DNA from: Cercis canadensis
Lineage: Eukaryota > Streptophyta > Magnoliopsida > Fabales > Fabaceae
DNA length: 64,000 nucleotides
Direction of reading: 5' to 3'
Assembly (NCBI GenBank): GCA_003255065.1
Contig: QAOA01005876.1
Coordinates: 64,639-128,638, forward strand
The position numbers were made by a program, and so were the translations under genes. The notes under the pieces are model-generated. The model ran no database searches and was not told the DNA's origin. It saw only the letters and a program-made list of their open reading frames with translations. Positions 28,780 to 42,797 of this stretch are shown piece after piece. Position 1 is the first letter of the stretch; each line of letters begins with the position of its first letter.

Positions 28780-29118
28780 CACGTCTAGAAAGGCGTAACA
28801 TGTATCGCTTCTATCTTGCAAACAAGACGACGAACCCCTTTCTTTTTTCCCAATCTCAAAGATTTCATTCTACATATACCATTTCTATATAGTTCCCATT
28901 TACCTCTCGAGGCTTCTTTGTAGAATAGATTTATATATAAATACATAATGAAAAAAACAAGTTTGNTAACATGTGTCACTTCTATCTTGCAAACAAGACG
29001 ACGAACCCCTTTCTTTTTTCCCAATCTCAAAGATTTCATTCTACATATACCGTTTCTATATAGTTCCCATTTACCTCTCGAGGCTTCTTTGTAGAATAGA
29101 TTTATATATAAATACATA

Positions 29119-29137
<19 letters not shown>
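28780..29137. other. False duplications at single-N joins
   Basis: N at 28779 separates two copies of a 16-bp string. N at 28966 separates two near-identical ~170-bp copies of the AKR upstream region (28796-28965 and 28967-29137). The pattern is that of overlapping contig ends joined without merging. Confidence 0.8.
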
Positions 29138-30358
<1,221 letters not shown>

Positions 30359-31584
30359 AAACTAAATTATGTTTCATTTTGGGGACACAATGAACATTAT
30401 AAAGAGTAAAAGAAGAAGAAGGAGAAGTGTTTAATTTAGTAGAGCCAAGGTGAGTAATAGTCAAACCTGTACCATTTCTTACAAGGATGTTATCAAAACC
30501 CTGATAGTATTTGTTGTAGAGGTTGGCGGAAGTAGTGGGAACATGATGTGAAGCTTCTGTGTCCAAAAGTTAGAGATCAGGATTGAGAGAGGGTTGGGTA
30601 TGGGTGTAATTTTCTTGAGGGGATTTTATGGGGCATAGTTGAGGAAAATATTTGTAACATTGGTTAGCAGTATGGCCATGTTTGGTGTATAGCTGACAGG
30701 TAATAGTGGAAGGATTATGGGAAGAGTGAGGTGAGGTGTTGGACATGGGAAGGAGAGACTTATTTGATGGGTAACATTTTTTGAATAGGGTGGATTGATT
30801 TTTGTGAGTGATGTTGGCAGTGATGGGGAGGGGATTGGATGAGGTTTCATTCTTAGGTATGTTGGTTTCAAAATCTACAAGTTTATCCCTAAGCTTTGCA
30901 AAAGTAATAGGAGTGTCTCTGGCTCTAAGGGGGGCATATATTTCTTTGAAATTAGGTCCTAATCCATTTAGCATATGGATAACAAGATTGAGATCATCCA
31001 CTGAGGTGGAAATAAGACTAATTTCATCAACTAAATTTTTCATCTGCTAGAGAAAGGTAGAAATCGATTGAGAGCCATAAGTGGTAGTAGACAATTTGGC
31101 CTTCAAAGACATGAGCCTTGAGCAAGAATGGTTAGCAAAAAGAGTCTTCAGGTGATCCCAAGGCTCCTTAGATGTGGCTGGTTTACCAAGAAGATTAAGC
31201 ACTTCAATCTGAAGGGAAGCAGTAATGGCATGCAAGAGGAACTTATCCTGTCTATGCCATAAAACATATTCAGGATTTGGGACAATGACGTCATCGGTAA
31301 CAAGAGAAGAAGGAGGGCAGGGCTTTGTGCCATCTAATTAAAATGGCATGAAATCATGGCCATGGAAGAAAGAGTGTCAACTAGTGTATGCTAAGAGGAA
31401 TAATTATGGTGATTCAGTTTGATAAGGAGGTGAGCCGAGGTGAAGGATATCAAAGTAGTGGCTGGGTGATGGACTGTGTTTGAGACAAGGGCTGGAGGGA
31501 TGGAAGAACCAGAGCTGTTTAAGATGTTTGACATGGTGAAGAGAAAAAAAAAATGGAGTTATTAAGCAAGAAACTCTGATACCA
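30359..31584 (-). mobile_element. Copia gag-protease fragment (unit B)
   Basis: Counterpart of 10270-11479: degenerate gag with TSKEPWDHLKTLFANHS and CQLYTKHGHTANQC (second Cys of the knuckle lost), then protease-like DTEASHHVPTTSANLYN where the catalytic DSG/DTG reads DTE. It was inserted before the segmental duplication. Confidence 0.85.
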
Positions 31585-31750
31585 TGAAGAAACCATTAAT
31601 GAGGTAAAAATCTGGAATAATTGTATTGCTGTAAATGTTTGGTTTAAGTACATACAGAACCGAAAACTAAGTCACAGTATTTTCTGTAACTTTCTATAAC
31701 AGTATTTTAAAATTTAAAAATCTAACAAACCCTAGATTTTCTAGGCTTCA
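31585..31750 (-). repeat. Copia LTR (unit B)
   Basis: 166-bp LTR bounded TGAAG...CTTCA, next to a slightly mutated primer-binding site, and orthologous to 11480-11696. Confidence 0.8.
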
Positions 31751-32322
31751 TCACTTAGAGATTGTTAAGAAATTCAAATAAAAAGAATTTTAGATGGGTT
31801 TTAAAGTTATATTTTATTTCACTTTAGTTATAATATATAATTATTTTTCATGATTAATGGTCATTTGTATTTTTATATGATCGGTGGTCATTTTGTCTTT
31901 TGTAATCACACATTGACCATTGAAAACATCAAAATGACTATATGTCATATAAAATTTCAAATGGCTATTGATCTGTGACTAAAGTAAAATAAAATATAAT
32001 TTTTTATAGAACCCACATCGAATTCTTTGTATTGAGATTCCTATAATAATTCTTTTAAGTTCTTACTATTAGATTACACTTAATAGTTTTACTTTTGAAA
32101 CCATTTCAGAACTTACTTATTTGGGTTTCCCATGCTTTCGGCCCTTGCTTTTATGATTGTGAGAATAAATCTGGGTAATATTTGCAGCTAATTGTAATGG
32201 ATCAACATATACAAATTCATGCACTGCTTGTTTTTCCAGTACCAGATTTGGTCCCGTCATATGCAATAGCTGTAAACAGAGTGAGGTTATTCTCCTCTGC
32301 AGCTGGAATACCCAAATGAGTT
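31751..32322. other. Spacer, nothing recognised
   Basis: AT-rich sequence matching 11697-12114, with about 160 bp (31767-31935) absent from unit A. No gene. Confidence 0.5.
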
Positions 32323-32327
32323 TATAG

Positions 32328-33444
32328 TGAATGTCACAGGAAACACTCCTAGTGGGGGGTGAATAAGAGTTTCTCGAAAAATCAATTCAGAAGAACTAAC
32401 ACTAGAAGTCAATTCATGAGCTAAACACTACAAGAGCTAGTTCTACTGCTTAAGAACTAAATAAATACATGAAACATTCAGATCCATTTCATATAGCATA
32501 GCAGTTATGAATCATACCAGAAAACTCAGACAAGATCAACTTAAAAGCATCACTGACATACTGTAAGCATAAGCAATAGAAAATTTAAAGAGCAGAGTTA
32601 AGAAGATCTTAGCCACAAGTTTTATTGTGGTTCAACACTAAGGCCTACATCCACTTCTCCCAAAGCATTGGGGTTCCACTAAGCTGAGTTTAATTTGTCC
32701 AAGCTTGTCCAAGCTTTTACACCCTTAGTTTCTCACACAAAAGCTCACCAAAAAACTTTCTCCTTCTAGTATATTACTTAGAAGTCTCTCTCATGAATTT
32801 CCTACTGAAATCTTGAGTTCTTAACACTCAAAAAGAAATTGAGCTCCATTAAAGCACTCTCTCTCTCTAGAGCAGATTTTACACTTAAATGAACATAAGA
32901 AAGAAGAAAAATCTAATTACAAATTGAAGAACTAAGGGCTGCAGAGGCACCCTAACTCTTGTTCTGTATTTTCTTCTTTTTACTTCTCCTCTCAGTTAGC
33001 TTCAGATGGCAAGGGAAAATTGCATAATAAGGAAGAAAGGCAGCACATGAAGAGCAATCTTCACCCTTGATCATGGGACAGCTATCAAGCTGAGATGCAC
33101 TTCAATTCCACTAACTATTCCCTTGTCTTTTAGTGTCTAAAGAAGTTACTTTTTACTAACTTCCCTTGAAAGATGGATCTCTACCAACTCTTCATAAGGA
33201 AACGGTTATAACACACGTGAAGTGACATTTTGACAAGCACTTTGAGATTTGAAGACAAAGCACGCATAGCAACAACTAGAAGAGACGAACTAGTTTAAGA
33301 ACTAGTTCTTTCAAACCATTAGAACCAGTTCTTAGCTATCTTTACTAACCTGCACTTAGAAAAATACTTAAACACAACATAGATTAAAAGATATATAATC
33401 ATTTGTTATCATCAAAATTAGGAAAGAGAATTGTGGAACTAACA
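32328..33444 (-). mobile_element. Solo LTR 2 (unit B)
   Basis: 1117-bp solo LTR with ends TGAATGTCACAGG and GGAACTAACA. It is flanked by the 5-bp duplication TATAG (32323-32327, 33445-33449). Unit A keeps the unoccupied site with one TATAG (12115-12119), proving insertion after duplication. Same family as the LTRs at 24680 and 54634 but more diverged. Confidence 0.9.
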
Positions 33445-33446
33445 TA

Positions 33447-34110
33447 TAGTAACTTGAAAATCAGACTCTATGCTATGTCACATTTCAAGAGGAGGTTCCC
33501 TCTTTCAACTTGCTTAACAGAAATCCCCATTACTACCATCTCTCACCAAATCCTTCAACTTTATTTTTTTTTATCCTATCTCCAACCTAAGCATCCACAG
33601 CACTTGGTCTCTCCCCTACTCAAAGACTCGACTAATCGCCAAGCTGCCCAACAACTCCACTCTTAGATCATCACCTCAAAGTGGGTTTTTACTTTCACTT
33701 ATATTTACAAACTACTTTACTACATAAGAACTAAACCTATGGGCTATTGGTTGAAGCTGCAGATGTGTTTTATGAAATGCCTGAACGAAATTCAGCCACT
33801 TGGAATGTTTTTATCAGTGGTTTGTTTAACTAAATGGGATGCCAGATCAGACTGTAGTCTCCTGGACTGTTATTATTAATGGAAAAAATTGTTGTCATGG
33901 ACATCAGTGATCTTAGGTTTTGCAATGCGTGGGATGGGAATAGAAGCACAATAATGGAGAAAGGATGAGCTTAAGCCAAATCATGTGACATTCGAGAGTC
34001 TTGAATGCTTGTAGTCATGGAGGATTGGTTGAGGAGTTACTCAAGTTTTTCAAAAAAGTTGGTCAATGATTGTCAACTTGTGCCAAATATCAAGCTCTGT
34101 GTGGTCTAGT
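33447..34110 (+). pseudogene. PPR protein relic (unit B)
   Basis: Counterpart of 12124-12790. Near the start one frame reads PLLKDSTNRQAAQQLHSQII, typical of the first repeat of a PLS PPR protein. Later DVFYEMPERNSATWNVFISG and the HVTF...CSHGGLVEE match occur in other frames. Confidence 0.8.
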
Positions 34111-34163
34111 TGAGAGTTTTGGGTAATTTGTAGGAGATTAGGAGTTGACCCTTCATGCTGTTA

Positions 34164-34186
34164 TATATATATATATATATATATAA
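34164..34186. repeat. (TA)n microsatellite
   Basis: TA dinucleotide run upstream of SEO copy B, absent at the matching place in copy A. Confidence 0.9.
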
Positions 34187-34797
34187 AACTGTTATTTTAT
34201 GTTATGTAAGAAATATTCTTTGTCTTCACAGAGATAAAGATATCCTTTGTATGAATTTGAATTCTAATAGATGTTCTATTCTTCGCAAGAGATTAAGGTC
34301 AAACCTTTGTGCTATCATATAAAGAAAATTGTTATATTATGTAAAAAATATTCTTTGTTGTCATAAAAAGAAAGATATCATATTAATACTACTACATGTC
34401 CTATTATGCTTTAATTCCCTTGTTTTCCAAAGAATTCTAGATTTCAAAGAATAAATTGTTAGACAATAGAGAAGGAAGGCATATACATTCCCCAAAGTGG
34501 TTGGAGAGAAAAAAGGATTTATCTAGCTAGGAAGTTTGCCCATCAAGTGAATAAATTCTTTCTTTAATTCCACAAAGAATACTCATATTTTAACATGTCA
34601 ATATGTATTTTTATTGCTGTAAAATGCATTAAACTAATCTAATCAGTTTATGAAAATTAAAAATTGTTAATCTCTTGAAAGTAGTTAATATTTATTCAAT
34701 CCGAAAAATGTCCAGGTTTCTTGTAACTTTATTTTACACCCAACGGCAAGCAAGGTTTCCTGTAACCTGTAACTTTATTCCACTTGCTCTCACTATG

Positions 34798-34804
34798 TAT
34801 AAAT
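34798..34804 (+). promoter_or_regulatory. Candidate TATA box, SEO copy B
   Basis: TATAAAT, 77 bp before the ATG at 34881, as in copy A. Confidence 0.4.
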
Positions 34805-34880
34805 CCTACAACACAACTGCACAAACAAAAAGCTATCCTAATTCTGTTATATTTTCTTTTGATAAACAGATCGTAACAAG

Positions 34881-37800
34881 ATGAAGCAAGAGGAATTAGA
34901 GTCTCAGGTGCAGACAGCATCCGAAGAAAGTGCCATCATGAAGCAAGTTCATGCCACCCACAATCCCCATGGTTGTCAAGTTAATGTCGATCTCATTATC
35001 AATATAACAGAGCAAATCTTGATTCAAGCAATTGCTCGTAGCAACGTTAACAGTGGTGCTGATCATGTATGCCATTTCTATTTTGGTTTTTCTCTTAACT
35101 TAATTTACTGTGCTACTACTTTATAGTTGTTTCATGTATAGGAAAAAAGTGAAAGGCTGGACACATCCATGAAGCCTGCTGATTTTGCTGAATTGGATGC
35201 CCAAGACACGTTAATGATACGCAAATTATCCCGTGAGGTTGTTTACATATGTAAATCTATTTAACTTTATGAGAATTACTATGCTACTTCCTCTCTCAAG
35301 TAGAAGGTAGTGTTACCATCCCCTCAAAACTTCCATTTCAGACCAAATTAGTTAGTCTTGGCTTTTGAACTCATTTTGAAGCTTTAGCAATCAAAGCAAC
35401 TTAGTGTGACACTAGCAAAAGTGGCATACGTTAAAAGTTATAAGATATTGTTTATGCAGAACAACATTTTTTTTATAGTCCAATTTATGTACTTTAGCTA
35501 ATGTTTAATTGTTTTGACTCACATGGAATCACTTTGATTTTGCAAGAGCTTCATAATGAGCCTTAAAATAAGGGTTATTTATGTTCAAACAAAAACTTTT
35601 GAGGGGTGGTAACATTACCTCCTACTTTGAAGAGATGATAACATAATAATTTTTTAATAGGAAATATATATTTCTCTTATTAAGGATAAACATTCTAGTG
35701 GGGAGATTACATTAAAACATTGTAACTCACCTCTGGCACATAAATTAACTCTAGCAAATAAACTATATATATATTTATTTATTTATTTATTTATTTATTT
35801 ATTGCTTCTAATTTTCTTTTGTAGTTAGCTTGTTTCTTGGCTGCCAATAGTTATAGGACATTTTTTCAGAATAAAAAAAATCTTCGTACTATTCCTGTGA
35901 TCACATGACTGTTTATATTGAATCTCTAAATAGAGGATAGTTGTCATTCTATTTAAATTGAATTTGTCAATATATCTTGGTAACAATAATGGTCAAATAA
36001 GCTTTTTGTGTTCAGTTTAAATTCGTTTNAAGGCTGCTGGTTTTGCTGAATTGGATGCCCAAGACACGTTAATGATACGCAAATTATCCCTTGAGGTTAT
36101 ATGTAAATCTATTTAACTTTATAAGAATTATTATGCTACTTCCTCTCTCAAGTAGAAGGTAGTGCTACCGTCCTCTCAAAACTTCCATTTCAGACCAAAT
36201 TATTTTGTCTTGGTTTTTGAACTCATTTTGAAGCTCTAGCAATCAAAGCAACTTAGTGTGCACTAGCAAAAGTGGCATACATTGAAAGTTATAAGATAAA
36301 GTTTATGCAGAACAACAGTTTTTTTTTATGGCCCAATTTATGTACTTTAGCTAATGTTTAATTGTTTTGACTCACATGGAATCACTTTGATTTTGCAAGA
36401 GCTTCATAATGAGCCTTAAAATAAGTGTTATTTATGTTCAAACAAAAAGTTTTGAGGGGTGGTAACATTACCTCCTACTTTGGAGAGGTGATAACATAAC
36501 AATTTCTTAATAAGAAATATATATTTCTATTATTAAGGATAAACATTCTAGTGGGGAGATTACATGAAAACATTGTAACTCACCAACTCTGGCACATAAA
36601 TTAACTCTAGCAAATAAAATATTATATATATATATTACACGTATTGCTTCTAATTTTCTTTTGTAGTTAGCTTGTTTCTTGGCTGCCAATAGTTATAGGA
36701 CATTTTTTCTAAATAAAAAAATCTTCGTACTATTCCTGTGATCACATGACTGTTTATATTGAATCTCTAAATAGAGGATGGTTGTCATTCTATTTAAATT
36801 GAATTTGTTAATATATCTTGGTAACAATAATGGTCAAATAAGCTTTTTGTGTTAAGTTTAAATTCGTTTTCATGATCTGATAAAGTTTCTTCCTTGTCTC
36901 TAAAATATAATCGAGACTAAAAAACTGATTGATGAGCATTACATGACTATATTGGCAGCTATCTTGCTCCAAGGTGTCCGGAGGTGCACAAGCACATGCA
37001 AAAACCATGCAGTTACTTAATACCCTTTCTAGTTATACATGGGCTGCAAAGATAGTTTTAGTATTGTCAGGGTTTGCTGTTAATTTTGGAGAATTTTGGC
37101 TTGTTGTTGAGCCACACCCCACTGATACACTTTCCCAGTCTTTAGCCCTCCTTAGGAAATTGCCTAACATTGGACACAAATCCTCCACTTGGAAACACCA
37201 ATTTGATACACTCAATAAACTAGTGAAGACTGCACTAGATGTAACCAAGTGTATTCTTGAAGTCAAGAATCTTCCATTTGACTATATTTTGGAGGATGCA
37301 CCTCTTAAGATTGGGGTCAATGCTCATATTCCTCAAGATGTCTATTTGACTATTTTAAGTATTGTGACTTGTTCTTCAGAGATTGCAAGCGCTTTAAAAT
37401 GGAAAAATGAGTAAGCCCTTCTTTAAATAACTTAAATAAACTCGATCACTTTTCAAACCAATAGCTAACGCTGTTATAACAAATGATTATAGGTACATTT
37501 CATCAAGCGTAAAGGCAAGTGAGCTATCAAATTTACTTTTGAATTTCACCAATATGCATGAGGCACTCAAGAACTACTTGGATATGTGCTATAAATATAT
37601 AGGTGAGCACACCAATCAAGTTATATTTAAAAAAATATTAGAATTATTAAATTGAAGTTGAAGCTTCTTATAGGGGAGAGATCTAACTTACTTTGGCTTT
37701 TTGTTCCTTTATGAAAATGCAGTTCGGAAGATACTTCACCAGTCATGGACATACTCCAACGAAAATCTGCAGACAAACATGGCTACTTCTGACAAAACAA

Positions 37801-38925
37801 TGGTTTGTTCTAAAATCAAATGCTTTGTAAATATCTTAAGTCATATTAATTAAGAAACATTTCCCTTCTTAAACAAGCAGGTTAGTACGAGGGTTAACAT
37901 TCAAAAGAGAAAACATATGTTATTGCTCATATCAGATCTTGATATTTCAGAAGAAGAAATTGAAGTACTTGATAACTTGTACAAAGATCAAAAAATGCAG
38001 TCTGAGAGTCTTTATGAAATGATATGGGTCCCAATTTTGGATAGATCAACCTGGAATGATTTGAATCAACACAAGTTTGATGAATTGAAGTCAAAGACAT
38101 CATGGTACAATTTTCACAATCCTCTTATTGATCCTATGGATCCTGCGCTCATTAAGCAAATCAAAGAGCAATGGAAGTTTAGAAAGCAACCCATTGTAGT
38201 GGTCCTGAATCTACAAGGTGAGGTGTCATCCACAAATGCTATCCACATGATGAGAATTTGGGGAAATTCAGCCTTCTCATTCACTCCTCAGATAGAGAAA
38301 GACTTGTGGAGTTCTTGCACTTGGAGCCTTGAGATGATTATTGATCGTGTTGATGCTGTTGTTCTAGAATGGGTAAAAGCATTAATTATATGTATTTACA
38401 TATCTATATACAATTGGTCACACTTAAAACACTCTATGTATTTTTGACATTAACATGTGGAGTTTGTCTTTCAATTCCCAGATGAAACAAAACAAAGACA
38501 TATTCCTGTATGGAGGGGTAGATCTAGACCTAGAGTGGATTCGAACATTCACCGACACTGCGACAGCTTGGACAAGACGTCGTAATATCGATTTAAAGAT
38601 GGCCTATGTGGGGAAGAGCAATGCAAAAGAGGGGATGCAGAAAATGATTACTATCTTTGCTAAAGAAAAATTGAGTTACTTTTTGCCTAATGTCACATCC
38701 ATTTGGTTCTTTTGGGCACGATTGCAGAGCATTGTGTACTTAAGGTCGCAGCATGGTAAGATAGCTGAGGATAATGATTTCATGAGTCAAGTCAACACTC
38801 TACTTACCTATGATCGCAGAGAGAAGGCATGGGTAATGTGGCTTGTAGGGTCAAATGTGGGTCGGATATGGGATGCAAGTACAATAATAACTGCTATGAT
38901 ACAAACTCTTATGTGGTTGGGATAA
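34881..38925 (+). CDS. SEO: Sieve element occlusion protein, copy B
   Basis: SEO-family phloem filament protein. Exons 34881-35066, 35142-35237, 36959-37410, 37493-37602, 37723-37802, 37881-38372, 38482-38925 join in frame to 619 aa without stops. SEO_N region about residues 20-300 (NPHGCQVNVDLI, LSSYTWAAKIVLVLSGFAVN, FGEFWLV); thioredoxin-like central part (QPIVVVLNLQGEVSSTNAIH, MRIWGNSAFSFT); SEO_C start (FLYGGVDLDLEWIRTFT). Members are usually about 670-740 aa and end in a conserved Cys-rich segment. Here the tail after KAWVMWLVGSN is unrelated and short, so the C-terminus is missing. Exon 2 and part of intron 2 are repeated around an N at 36029, so the local assembly is suspect. Function is uncertain. 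Confidence 0.85.
35238..36958. other. SEO copy B intron 2 with assembly join
   Basis: The intron appears twice: 35238-36028, then after the N at 36029 a second exon 2 fragment (36030-36095) and a second intron. The second version matches copy A (13826 onward) with a constant coordinate offset of 22204 and no indel for more than 1.3 kb. The first version is clearly diverged. An (ATTT)n run lies at about 35770-35802. Confidence 0.8.
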
Positions 38926-40724
38926 TAGATGCAAGTACAATGGTGACTCTTATGAAAATAAACTCTTAAATAATTTGGTGAGCCGTTGGATTGAAATTTG
39001 GTAACACCACAGTCGTTAGATGAAGTACTGGTAATTGGATGAAAGGTAGAGAGATATTTTAAAATGAGTACAGATGATGTGATCATTTGACAAGTTGAGG
39101 ACAAATGAAAATATATAAAGTGTAAAGTTGTACTTAAAAAAAAAATTAAAATTTTAATTAAAGCAAAAGCTTAAAGTTTTTTAAATTACATTAGCACTAT
39201 TTTGTTTTGAGTAAAAGTAAAAGCATTCACATTGTTTGCATAGGGAGAAAAAATGGGAACGGATTTTTTTTTTTTAACCTTGAAACTTAATTAATTAGTG
39301 GTCGTATGAAATTATTCTAATGGTCATAAATAGCTATGAATTAAAACTTCTACTATACTAATGGCAAGTAGTCACATGACATTTAGTCCTATTTAAAAAA
39401 AAAAAAAAGACATCAATTTAATAAACATGAATAGTTACAAAGTAAAGTATGAGTTAAAATCTTACATACAATTGATCTAGTTGTATCAAAAGGAGGTATG
39501 AATTAATCTAATGATCATAAAAGGCTATAAATTAAAATTTCTCTACACTAGTGACAAATTTAATGGTCACATAAAATGAATTTAACAATTATAGAGACAT
39601 TTGAAATGATGTATGAGCTAAAGTATTTTGTGGGATTAACCTTGTATCAAAAGTTTTAGAGAGGGCATAGTCCAATGCTAATTACCACTTATTAAATTTA
39701 ATTTAAATCTAATAAGATGAAATTATACTTTCTCTTATTATGTTTATGCTAATTAGGTTTAATTTAGTGTTACTAATTAATGTAATTACTTTTTATTATA
39801 TTTTGTATAGTTTAATCATAAATAGATTATCTCTAAATTGATATTATAAATTAAAATGAAAATAAAAACACTAGCAAATTTTTTTGAAAAACTTATATAA
39901 AATTATACATGCACTAACACAATTTAATTATAAATCAATTAGTAAAGACTTATAAAAATACATTTGTCCTAAACCAATTAGCCTCAACCATTACTATTAA
40001 CTTATCAAAAATCACAGTTGCCCCAATACCAATGAGAATTAAGTTCCTACTTTAGTAATTAAAGAAAATTTATTACTAATCTCTAACTTTTGATTCACTA
40101 TCACTAATTGAATTTAAAATTTAAGCAATTATTTTTAGTTGGGCATCATTTGTAAATCTTTTCAACTACTAACCAACATTTAAATTTTTGAAAACTTACA
40201 CACTTAACTGAACCACACGTTAATTGGTAAATCAATTTCCTATCTACACCACTTACCTCACTTTGTCTATATTATTTTATTCTTAATGTCACTGTCAGGG
40301 GGTATAGCATAACACTCCATATTTTTTTATGTTACTTTAGTATTCAAATAATTATTTTATTTGTCAAATTAATCTTCTACGTTTTTACTTTTGGTGCTTA
40401 TAGAGGATGATTTGGCAAAGAAATGATTATTTAATGAGTAAAATAATGTAATAAATAAATTATGGATTAAAATAACATTTGAGAAATAATTTAATGATAA
40501 AAGATATATGTTATTCAAAAGATAAAAAAAAAAAAGAAAGTAAAAAGTATAGAGAGATAGACTTTTCTTAAGTGTCTACATGTGTATTTTATTATTTTAT
40601 TTTTATTTACCATATTATAAAATGTATCAATTTTTATTTTTATTTTTTATGTAGTGGACTAGTCTTTTGTGTGAGAAAAGATATATGATTGCATTTTTTT
40701 TTTGAGGTGAAAGAAAGTTTCAAT
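38926..40724. other. SEO copy B 3' flank and AT-rich spacer
   Basis: Collinear with unit A but without the Pack-MULE. The empty target TAATTAATT is at 39288-39296. No gene. Confidence 0.7.
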
Positions 40725-41532
40725 TGAGAAGAAACATCTTAAAGCAATGCATCAAGAAGCTTCCATTAAGAAGAAACATCTGAAAGCAATACATCAAGAA
40801 GAAAAGATGGAGATCATCCATCCAGATCATTGATTCTGAAGAAGATGCCTATTTAGCAAATCTATGGGCCATAACATTCATTTTATTATGGACAAAAGTT
40901 TAAGTTTTTTGTATTGTTAATTACGATTTTGAGTTCGAACGTTAAATTTATAAATTTTGAAAACGGTTTCAATATCACTTGGCTACAAACAATTTAGTGA
41001 CAAAAGAGAAGTTAACACTATGTAAATGAGAAGAAAGATCCCCAATGCCTTCTAAGATCCCTCCCAACTCAGACCAATCCTGCCTACATTTGGAAAGGCC
41101 GTCAGATTACCACTTTGCAGTCCCCTTGAAATTCCAACTGATGCAAACACAAGTCCAATGCAAACTGCACTTCTTCCCTCAAAGCCAAAGTATTGTGGCC
41201 TCAGCCAAGAAATTACCGTGATAATCTCTAGCAACTAAGCCAAAACCACCCACTAATGTTTCATTGTTCACAGCAGCATCGACATTTATTTTTACTTTAC
41301 TTTCCTCAGGCGCCTTCCACTGCACATTATGCCTACTTTCATGAGGCTGGGCTGTACGATGATATTCCCTTCTTGTTGCTTCCATAAAATCAGACCAGAA
41401 AAGAGTTGCTGCATGAATTACCCTTCATGGTAATCTAGATTTCTTCCCAAAGATTCTTTGACTTCGTTCCACCATATATGCCACATTAGCACGATAACCC
41501 ACTGGAGTTGTTCTTTGCTCAGATTTGAGAAG

Positions 41533-41564
<32 letters not shown>

Positions 41565-41720
41565 GACTTCTCAAAATTTATCTTTTGATTTGAGGTCATT
41601 TCATAGACCTCTAATATCCTAGAAACCTTTCTTATATCCTCCAGTCTTGCCTTAGTGAAAATAAGGCTATCATTGGCAAAGAGGAATTGTGAAATAGATG
41701 GGCTGCCTCCACACACTTTC
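40725..41720 (-). mobile_element. LINE ORF2 relic (unit B)
   Basis: Minus-strand. The RT fragment FLFANDSLIFTKARLED...SNQKINFEKSD (about 41565-41716) is joined through a (TA)n run (41534-41562) to the RNase H part (WKAPEESKVKINVDAAVNN, GGFGLVARD, about 41179-41340). The zinc-binding region seen in unit A is deleted, apparently at the microsatellite. Confidence 0.8.
41534..41562. repeat. (TA)n microsatellite at LINE deletion
   Basis: TA run at the point where units A and B cease to match within the LINE. Confidence 0.9.
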
Positions 41721-41896
41721 TCTACCTATCTTTGTAATTATAACAAAATTATATACTTAATAAGTTACATTAACATTAAAAAAATTAACAGAAATATAAT
41801 ATTTCATTTCGGCCTTAAATCACATAATTTACATGTGGGTGTGAGTGAGCGCCAAAACATCAATTTATAAAAATTTATCATTACATCTAATTTCAA

Positions 41897-41905
<9 letters not shown>

Positions 41906-41944
<39 letters not shown>
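41906..41944. repeat. (TA)n microsatellite
   Basis: Long TA run at the start of the purine-rich block, matching the shorter run at 28004-28026 in unit A. Confidence 0.9.
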
Positions 41945-41946
<2 letters not shown>

Positions 41947-42160
41947 CAAATATATCAGCCCATAATCTAGCCCAAGTAAAATGGGCTTCTCTTTAACTTT
42001 CTTCTCACTTCTTTAAGTCTATTACTAATGTAATTAATAAAACAATTGGAATTAAATAATATTAGACTTAAAAGACAAAAAGACAAAAGGAAGTGGAAGA
42101 GGCAACCATACAGTGAAAGAAGGGAGGGAGAGCGAGCAGAGGGAGCTAAGCAGGGAGAAG

Positions 42161-42710
42161 TAGGGATGGCAACGGGCGGGGCAACGACTCCGTCTCCATC
42201 CCCGAAAGACATTCTCATGTCCCATCTCCAAACCCATCTTCAACGGAGATTTTTTAGCATTCTTATTTCCGTCCTATTGAATCTTCATATGCCCCATGTC
42301 CCGTTCCATTTATGCATACAATCATGTTTTTTTAAATATACACAATTTATATATTTAATTCATCGATCACAATTTCTAATTGAATGAGAGCTTAGGGATT
42401 TCAGTTCAAATTTTTGGGAAAAAGAATGGAAGCTCAAGAGAGTGAGGGAGAGTTAATGTATAAGTGAGAAAGTCTTAACAAAAAATGACGTCGTTTTATC
42501 AATAAATTTTTTTTAAAAAAAATATAAAATGTATTATATGTATATTATGTGTACAGTACAAGGCGAGGTGGGGCAAAGCTTGCCCATCCCCGGACCTGCC
42601 CCTATACAATTACCCATAAAATTTTTCATCTCCATTTTTTCTGCCCCATACCCGTACCCGAGTGGCTAAAAATACCGTGTCCTATCGGGTCTGAGCAAAT
42701 TGCCATCCTA
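42161..42710. mobile_element. hAT MITE with 8-bp TSD
   Basis: 550-bp GC-rich-ended element. The left end TAGGGATGGCAACGGG is inverted at the right end (TTGCCATCCTA). It is flanked by the 8-bp duplication GGGAGAAG (42153-42160, 42711-42718). The empty site is kept at 28279-28286. An 8-bp TSD and these ends are typical of hAT-derived non-autonomous elements of plants. No transposase. Confidence 0.88.
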
Positions 42711-42797
42711 GGGAGAAGGAAACAGAGCGAGCCAAGCGGTGAGAAGGAAATAGAGAGAGCTAAGCGGGGAGAAAGGGAGCACATCCAAAAAGAAGAA

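Noticed and set aside
41906-41944. Possible regulatory element in TA-rich tract
   Set aside because: Simple microsatellite.
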